This document shows, in pieces, positions 34,216-64,000 of a DNA stretch of 64,000 nt. The notes under the pieces were generated by a model, which was not told the origin of the DNA, did not search any database, and worked only from the letters and a program-made list of their open reading frames with translations. This DNA is from Eublepharis macularius (lineage: Eukaryota > Chordata > Lepidosauria > Squamata > Eublepharidae). The first letter of the stretch is position 1, and the number at the start of each line of letters is the position of its first letter. The DNA is taken from NCBI RefSeq assembly GCF_028583425.1, contig NC_072807.1:36089001-36153000 (forward strand), written 5' to 3'. The translations under genes were made by a program, and so were the position numbers.

Positions 34216-36660
34216 GAAAGAAGAAAAGACGTCAAAAAAAGAAAGCATTTTCATTTTCGATTCCTTTTTATCTTCTTTTTCTGTGCCTATTCGTTTTTTA
34301 AAAACAGCTAGCTCTATTGATTCTTCCAGCTCAACATCTAACTTGTTTGTGATCAGCCCTTCCCTGGAATGGTACCATAAAGACATATGTGGAACCTGGT
34401 CTTGCGAATCAGTCAGACTGCCCATGTGGCTGGTCCTCATTGACTGGATGGTGACGGGGCGGCTGAATTGTGCAGAACACATATTGCATAGAGATGGCTA
34501 TGGCCTCGTGCTTTCTCGTTCAGCATCTGTCGCTGCCTTATCCAAAATCTGAACCTGCCAATATCGAGCCTGGTATTGCACATTCTCCGAGGGCAGAATC
34601 TTTCCCCGCCCGGCTGCCTTCCGATCATTTTAACTGGAGATGCCGGAGGCTGGACGCATTTAAGGCATGTGTTCTCCCACAAAGCCAATGGCTCTTCCCC
34701 ACTATCGGAGCTGCACGTGGCTCTCCACTCCAAGGCCTGCCAAAAGTTACTTGGCAGCAGAGGAAAACAGTTGTGCAAATCCATTCTGTTTAGAAGACGG
34801 AAAGATTTACTTGGTAAGTAAAAAAAATCAAAACAGATGGATAAAAAGGAACCCGCTTGGACGCATTTTACTACCTTTTGCATTTGTGAATTAGGGCTTT
34901 TTCAGCATTTACATATTGCAAAATCAACCCCAAGGCCTCCCATAGTGGGTGGATGTCTTGTGTGGGCAACAGGATGTCTGTTGGAGGAATTGCTTGTGCA
35001 TACAGAGTAATACTATATTGCTAGTAAACGTATAGGGGAGCATGTTCCAGAGTGCATCTTGGATTCCGAGCCCAGACCGAGGATTCCATTGCAAAGGTTG
35101 TTTGTCGGACATTTGGATTTACGTTCCTGGTTGCCACTCCCAAGCTGAGGCTGGTTCAAGCCTTTGAAGGTGAAACTTCCACTCCATACAGTGGCATCAT
35201 GCACAGCTTAGCCTGCAGTCTGTTGGAGTGCTCACCACGATTGTTAGGTAGAATTCATACCTTGAATTTTGAGTGAGAGGCACACAAGAAAATGGGCTGG
35301 GTTTTCTAGTAATTAAGGGGTCTGAAGGGCAGAAGGAACATAGCTGCCAGCACTATCCCACAAAACACTTGCGCATACACTGACACAATGCATTGTGCAG
35401 TGCTACAAAGCTCCACAGCAAGCTTCCTCTTGCACATGGATTTGCGCAACAGGTTGTGTATGCTCTTGCGCAAGCAGAACATCTTTGGATTTTCATTTTC
35501 TTTTTTAATTGCACTGCATTCTCGCACAAGATACAAAACAGCCCTGTTTCGGTGGGAGGGGGCCAGGTAGAAACATATCTTCCATATACGGATTCATCCT
35601 ACAGCTTTAGACCGGGTGTTCTTTCCTTCCAAGATTCTTTCTGACAGTGTGGGATTACCTTGGAAAATCTGCAGGCTGTGGCTGTTCACATCTTCCTCGG
35701 CAATGCCAGTGCCAGGCCAGATGGACAAAGAATGATAAACAAATAATCCAACACACACATACACACACCATCGCTGCCCATCTCCTGATGCCCTCCTCAC
35801 TTCCAAAAAGGCAGCCAAACTCTCACAACAAGAGGAAAGACTCACACAAGAGTTTGGGAAGCCCTCTAGGTCATATGCAGTCTCCCGTATTGTGGATAAA
35901 AAGGCTTGGAGGAGCAAGCAGGGAAAGAGAATTAATTGCTCAGCTTCCCAGGAGAGAGCAAAGATTGTGGAGAGAAGTGAGGGAGAGGAGGCAGTGGGGA
36001 TGGAATGGGTAGGTGTATAGGAAAGGGGGTGCCTCCCCAGATCCACTATTGGAGACCAGTGCCCAAGCTGTTCCCATTGCAGAGCTGGCCTCGGATGTTG
36101 TCCGGGGGAAAAGCAGTTTGCACCTGTTGAAATCTCCAAGCCCAATCAGTATGCAACTCCTTCTGCATGGGGTCGGCCAGGGTGGAGCAAAGTCCTTCCT
36201 GTGTGGCAGGACGAATGGGATCCTTTCAATGGGCCATTTATATTCCTCCCTCCTGGAATCCATCCAGGAGGCCGAAGGTGTTAATGCTCCGGTGCACGCA
36301 GATGGATCACTCTCCTGGCTCTGTTTTCCTCCTCTTTATGACCCAGTTCCGTTAAGCGGCTTGCTGTGTCATCAAGAGATGGAGCGGAAATGCTGGCTCT
36401 GACTGCCTTTCTCTTCCCCACCGCAGTTGCCACTTACAGGCAGGAGAAAGAGCAGCAGGTCGCAGTGTGGCCAAGATTAGAAATGGTGGCCTGGGCAGAG
36501 GGGGAGCTGCACGGAGCCCAGAGTGGGAGCTGCACAGTCCCAAATTGTCGAGCTTAGTTTGGATGGCTTTCTAGAAAGATTAGGCCAAGTAGGGAGTCTG
36601 TGAGCGGGGTTTAGTCCAAGGTTTTCTCTCCATTATGCAAGCTGCTGGGGCAACCCACAA
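34216..36660. other. No gene seen
   Basis: Overlapping frames at 34437-34883 and 35594-36402 on both strands lack recognisable similarity. A good 5' splice site sequence at 34808 (cttg|gtaagt) is preceded by a charged, non-signal-like frame, so it is not taken as exon 1. Confidence 0.35.
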
Positions 36661-36663
36661 GCA

Positions 36664-36782
36664 TGGGAAGGAAGGAAGGAAGGAAGGAACGAACGAAGGA
36701 ATGAAGGAACAAAGGAACGAAGGAAGGAAGGAAGGAAGGAAGGAAGGAAGGAACGAACGAACGAACGAACGAACGAACGAAT
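36664..36782. repeat. (GGAA)n / (GAAC)n tetranucleotide array
   Basis: Interrupted GGAA units pass into a clean run of GAAC units at the right end. Confidence 0.92.
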
Positions 36783-37374
36783 ATGGCAGGGGTTAACAGC
36801 CTATGCCTCTGGAGAAAAATGTGGCTTGATACAGAACCATATTGGTACCTGACGAAGGGAGCTCTGACTCTTGTAAATCTAGTTGGTCTTTAAGGTGCTA
36901 GTTGGTGCTTTACAGAGAACTGGAATCTTGTTCTTCCATGGAACCAAATAGGACTCTTTTTTTAAAAGAAAATGAAATATTTAAAAGGTATTTTGGAGGG
37001 GGAGCAGAATGCTAGACTAGCCACAATGTGAAGGGAATGGAAGGCAAATGATTTGTTTGTTTGTTGTGGGACTAAAGGGCTTGCTTGAGATGGTGTGCAA
37101 AAAAAGGAAATAATAAACATGAACAGTTGCTAGTCATCCAGGCGTGAAGCACATGCAGATTTATGCCCGTATTCTGAAAGAACCACATGAGGGGAGGGGA
37201 GGGCTCCTGTGCATATTTATTATTTGTGGTGAGACCTCGCCCCTTCCTAATAAAGGACTTGCAACAATCAGTGTTTGGGCTGCCAAAAATGGATTATTCA
37301 TCAATATGTTAATGATTGGTTATATTAAGTTGTTTAGTTCCAGTTCTGCTAATGGGCTTTCTTATTGAGTCTTT

Positions 37375-37700
37375 GGTTTTTTTTTGTTTTTTTTTTAATT
37401 TAAACAAAATTTTATTAATAAAATGCATACAATAAATTACAAGATAGCACAGATTAACAAGTAACAATTGGTAACTAAAACACAACCAATAACCAAATAA
37501 CAATACTATATACAATGTAAAGTAACAGTGATAAGGCTGAGATTCTAATAACTACATTATAGCAATTCAAAAACAGATTTGTGAAACTTTGATACCACCC
37601 AGATATTATTGTTTTCCAGATATTCGTAGAATGGAGACCATTTCTCCTGAAAATTAGTGCTTATTGAGTCTTTGTTGACCTCTTGCCCTGAATTTGGGTG
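37375..37700 (-). mobile_element. A/T-rich LINE-like 3' region, antisense (tentative)
   Basis: Starts with T-rich sequence followed by aacaaaattttattaataaa, then ataccacccagatattattg and ccatttctcctgaaaattag, resembling antisense 3' ends of reptile L1-type LINEs. Similar A/T-rich tracts occur at 54765-55240 and 56465-57290. Confidence 0.4.
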
Positions 37701-37852
37701 CAGTTTGCCTCTTTGGTTGCAAACGGTTGGGTAGACCTCTGCAATGTGAAAAGGAGGGAAGCGAGCAAACCACATATCTGGGGCAGAGGATTCTGTTTTT
37801 AGGAATTAGACCTAAATACCTGACAGGCTCCCAGAACTTCCCCTTATGTGAC

Positions 37853-38081
37853 TAGGGCTGCCAGCTCCAAGTTGGGAAATTCCTGGAGATCTGCGGAATG
37901 AAACCTGGAGAAACCTGGAGAAAGTGGGATTTGGGGAGGGAAAGGACCTTGGCATGGCCTAATTCCATAGAGTCCACCCGCCAAAGTAGACGTTTTCTCC
38001 AGGTGAACTGATCTCTGCGGCCTGGAGACCTGTTGCAATTCCGGGAGATCTCCAGCCGCCACCTGGAGGCTGGCAACCCTA
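37853..38081. mobile_element. hAT-like MITE, TAGGGCTGCCA ends
   Basis: Best-preserved member of the family. The ends tagggctgccagctccaagt and acctggaggctggcaaccct + a are inverted. Flanks tatgtgac (37845-37852) and tatgtgat (38082-38089) match in 7 of 8 bases, fitting an 8-bp hAT duplication. Confidence 0.82.
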
Positions 38082-38221
38082 TATGTGATTCATGCTTCAA
38101 ATGCAGAAGGTCCCAGCTTGCACTCGGATCTTCCCGGTCCAAGTCCAACGCTGTAACCGTAACATGACTTTAGCTCCGCACCAGCAGTCTGATTCAGCAT
38201 AAAGAAGCTTTTGGGGTCTTA

Positions 38222-38339
38222 GGGCCAAGCTACACACGACGAATGACACTTGAACGGCAAGTGGATTGAGTGGAGGGCAAGTGAACAGGGAGAAATACAC
38301 TTGCTGTTCAAGTGTCATTCGTCATGTGTAGCTTGGCCC
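38222..38339. mobile_element. Harbinger-like MITE, subfamily A
   Basis: TTA on both sides (38219-38221, 38340-38342), the canonical Harbinger duplication. The ends gggccaagctacacacgacg and cgtcatgtgtagcttggccc are inverted. Confidence 0.9.
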
Positions 38340-38858
38340 TTAATCGGTTGATCAATCATTTCATCTGTTGATCATTCTGGCACGGACTGTGCATTGGGAA
38401 CAAACATGAGTTTTTTAAAACGGGTTTTCTACAGTTAACTGCCCCATCTAGAGCCTATGATTGGTATTGCAAGGTTTGGGATTTATCTTTTTCATTTTTT
38501 TTTCCACATCCATAAAGGGATCCCAAAATATCTAAACTTGCTAACAAGTCTACAGTTTGCACTTAGATCAGTTTTGTATCCGTTTCCATTGTCATGGCTT
38601 CCTTCGTAGAATCCTGGGAAATGTAGTCTCTCTCTGAAAGCACAACAGAGAAATCCCAACATACTACATTTCCCAGGGTTCTCTAGGGAGTGGGACTGGG
38701 GGAACAGAATGTGCATTAAACTAGTTAGGACTGAAGTGTATAAAAGCCGCTTCTGGGCAACATGGTGGAGAGACTGAACGACTTCACAGATTTCCTAGAC
38801 AATAACCACCACCAGAATTTCCAAGAAAAATCTGAAGAACCTGATCCATTGTCCTAGC

Positions 38859-39085
38859 CAGGGCTTTTTTTTCTGGGAAAAGAGGTGGTGGAACTCAGTG
38901 GGTTGCCCTCGGAGTAACATGGCTGGTGGCCCCGCCCCCTGATCTCCAGACAGAGGGGAGTTGGTGGAGGGCAATCTCAACTCCCCTCTGTCTGGAGATC
39001 AGGGGGCGGGGCCACCGGCCATGTGACCATTTTCAAGCGGTTCCGGAACTCCGTTCCCCCGCGTTCCCCCTGAAAAAAAGCCCTG
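38859..39085. mobile_element. hAT-type MITE just upstream of CSPG4 exon 2
   Basis: Exact 8-bp duplication GTCCTAGC at 38851-38858 and 39086-39093. Tips cagggctttttttt and ctgaaaaaaagccctg are inverted. The centre is a second inverted repeat around ctgatctccagacagagggg. It ends 128 bp before the exon 2 acceptor. Confidence 0.92.
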
Positions 39086-39213
39086 GTCCTAGCAATCGTA
39101 AGCCAGTCTCCTCCCTTGTTAGTTGGCTGGACATGTTACAAAAAGAACACCTTACTTCCAAAAGGAAGTTGGTAGGTCCAAACATAGACCTCTGAACATT
39201 TCTTATCTTTCAG

Positions 39214-62739
<23,526 letters not shown>

Positions 62740-63515
62740 GCACTGGGCCAGGGACTAACTCAAAATGACTTTCTCCCAATGGAATCAAAGCCTCACTGGT
62801 GTTTTAAGGGTCTTCTCGCCTTCTCCTTCCTTCTCCTCACCTTCCTCTTTGTTGAAAGATATGAGACAGTCCCTTGGATATAAGCAGGTCCCTTTATTCT
62901 TTGGGGCCTTTATTCTTTGTGGATTATCTAATCGTGGTTTCCTCAAAGACTCTGGCTTATCAGCAGGGAAACCTGTACCAAAGCAAACATGATTCAAACA
63001 GGATTGTGCGTGTGATTCCAAGGGAGGGCAGGAAAGTTGCAGGAAACTTTTTTCCTGGAATCTCAGCTTTCCCTTCTTTAAAAAGAAAAAAGACAGCAAG
63101 TTTCTAGCCTTTTTGATGGCAAAGAAATGCCAGAAAGTATTTGAGCGATCCCAAAACTTGGACTCTGGAGAGGAACTGAATAAGATTTCCAGTGGTCCAG
63201 GTTGGGGGATTTTGGTGTCTTGGAAAGCTCCTCCCATAACATGAAATGTTGCAAGACATCAAACGTTGCCAAATAAAATAGATGACCTAGGAGAAAGCAG
63301 ACACATTTGCATAATATATGCAGGTCACTGAATTTTGCTTTTCTGAGAGTAGGATTTTAAACAGAGCAAAACATACACCGCCCTTGGTCTTAAGCCATTG
63401 CAAATGTGTCTGTCTCCTGAAGATGAGTAAAACATGCAGTTTATGGGGCAAACACAAGAGGCCTGGAGGGATTTTTTTTTTCCCAAGCAAATATTTGGAT
63501 ATCTAAGCAATTAAA
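62740..63515 (+). other. CSPG4: CSPG4 3' UTR (end approximate) with two poly(A) signal candidates
   Basis: Non-coding sequence directly after the CSPG4 stop codon with no recognisable repeat. Two polyadenylation signals are visible: AATAAA at 63272-63277 and ATTAAA at 63510-63515. The second is followed by a G/T-rich stretch (63520-63550), which suits a cleavage signal. The true 3' end cannot be decided from sequence alone. Confidence 0.55.
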
Positions 63516-64000
63516 TATCAGGTGATTTGCGGGTGGGGCACAGTTGTTGCAACAAGCAAAGCCTTAATAGAAGATGCCAGTTTGCTCTGAATCATTGGTT
63601 CCAATCCACAGCAGGAGTTCCCCACATGTCAAGATTTCCACGGATCTTTCCCAAAATCTGGAGGATTAAGAGTCAGTTGCACTCATTTTCAAAGGGAGAT
63701 GAAATTAGTTTTGCTAAAGCTGGTCAGAGCTGACTGGTCTATTAGATTGGAAAACCTCCCTGCCTGGGAAAATGAAGCAATCGACACTTTTTTTGCAGGG
63801 AAAATTATGCCTCATGTATCATTCCTCCCTCCAGATATCTTTGGTCTGGCTTACCCATACAGTGAAAAGAAATGGTAGAGTTCTACAGTGGTAGAATGGA
63901 CAGTGCAGCTTTAGCTTGCTTCCCTATGTTAAGTACTGCTTCCAAAAGAAAATTAGCTCCTCAGGCAAAGAGCCTTTCCCCCTGAAGTGCTAATTTTCTG
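63516..64000. other. Downstream flank, nothing recognised
   Basis: No open frame with recognisable similarity, no RNA gene and no assigned repeat. It may include an extended CSPG4 3' UTR. Confidence 0.4.

Noticed and set aside
34790..34825. cttg|gtaagt as the donor of CSPG4 exon 1
   Set aside because: The upstream frame is charged (RRRKDLL) and lacks a signal peptide, so it does not fit exon 1.

Overview
The window is vertebrate nuclear DNA, most likely from a squamate (lepidosaur) reptile. The clearest taxonomic mark is a Sauria-type SINE at 55674-55973 (tRNA-like head, ACCTTT-like tail). It is accompanied by tRNA-derived SINEs with GTT tails, 5S-rRNA-derived SINE fragments, CR1/L2-like LINE tails and many short palindromic DNA transposons. 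I do not assign a genus. There is no prokaryotic, viral or organellar gene content and no CRISPR array.

One protein-coding gene is recognisable: CSPG4 (NG2 proteoglycan), on the + strand, from about 39.2 kb to 63.5 kb. Nine coding exons (exons 2-10 in mammalian numbering) can be placed to the base: 39214-39377, 40994-44569, 46048-46527, 48730-48906, 55314-55512, 56301-56435, 58404-58570, 59415-59598 and 60791-62739. All reading phases join correctly. Together they encode about 2343 residues from the mature N-terminus to the C-terminal QYWV PDZ-binding motif: two laminin-G domains, about fifteen CSPG repeats, one membrane span and a short cytoplasmic tail. Exon 1 (5' UTR and signal peptide) was not found. 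The first 39 kb are therefore read as intron 1 and/or upstream DNA. Intron 8 appears to start with GC instead of GT. Two sites that matter in mammalian NG2 differ here: the Ser-Gly chondroitin sulfate attachment site and the Thr-Pro ERK site near the C-terminus.

Region by region: 1-39 kb has no supported gene and is a patchwork of SINEs, LINE tails and MITEs. 39-62.7 kb is CSPG4, with introns carrying the same repeat families. 62.7-64 kb is the 3' UTR and downstream flank.

The mobile DNA is the richest part. For many copies I could read target-site duplications directly: (i) a Harbinger-like group sharing a GRGCCAAGCTACAAG-type end and mostly TNA 3-bp duplications; (ii) hAT-type MITEs with exact 8-bp duplications (28005-28266, 38859-39085, 30241-30771, 47438-47908) and a similar one at 37853-38081; (iii) a hairpin family with GGCC-N-TTTTCAC ends and 3-bp duplications; (iv) a 584-bp fold-back insertion with a 15-bp duplication inside another element; (v) a Penelope-like fragment with a hammerhead-ribozyme-like core. 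I see no new multi-gene system. The items most worth following are the protein-level changes in CSPG4, the GC-AG intron and these transposon families.
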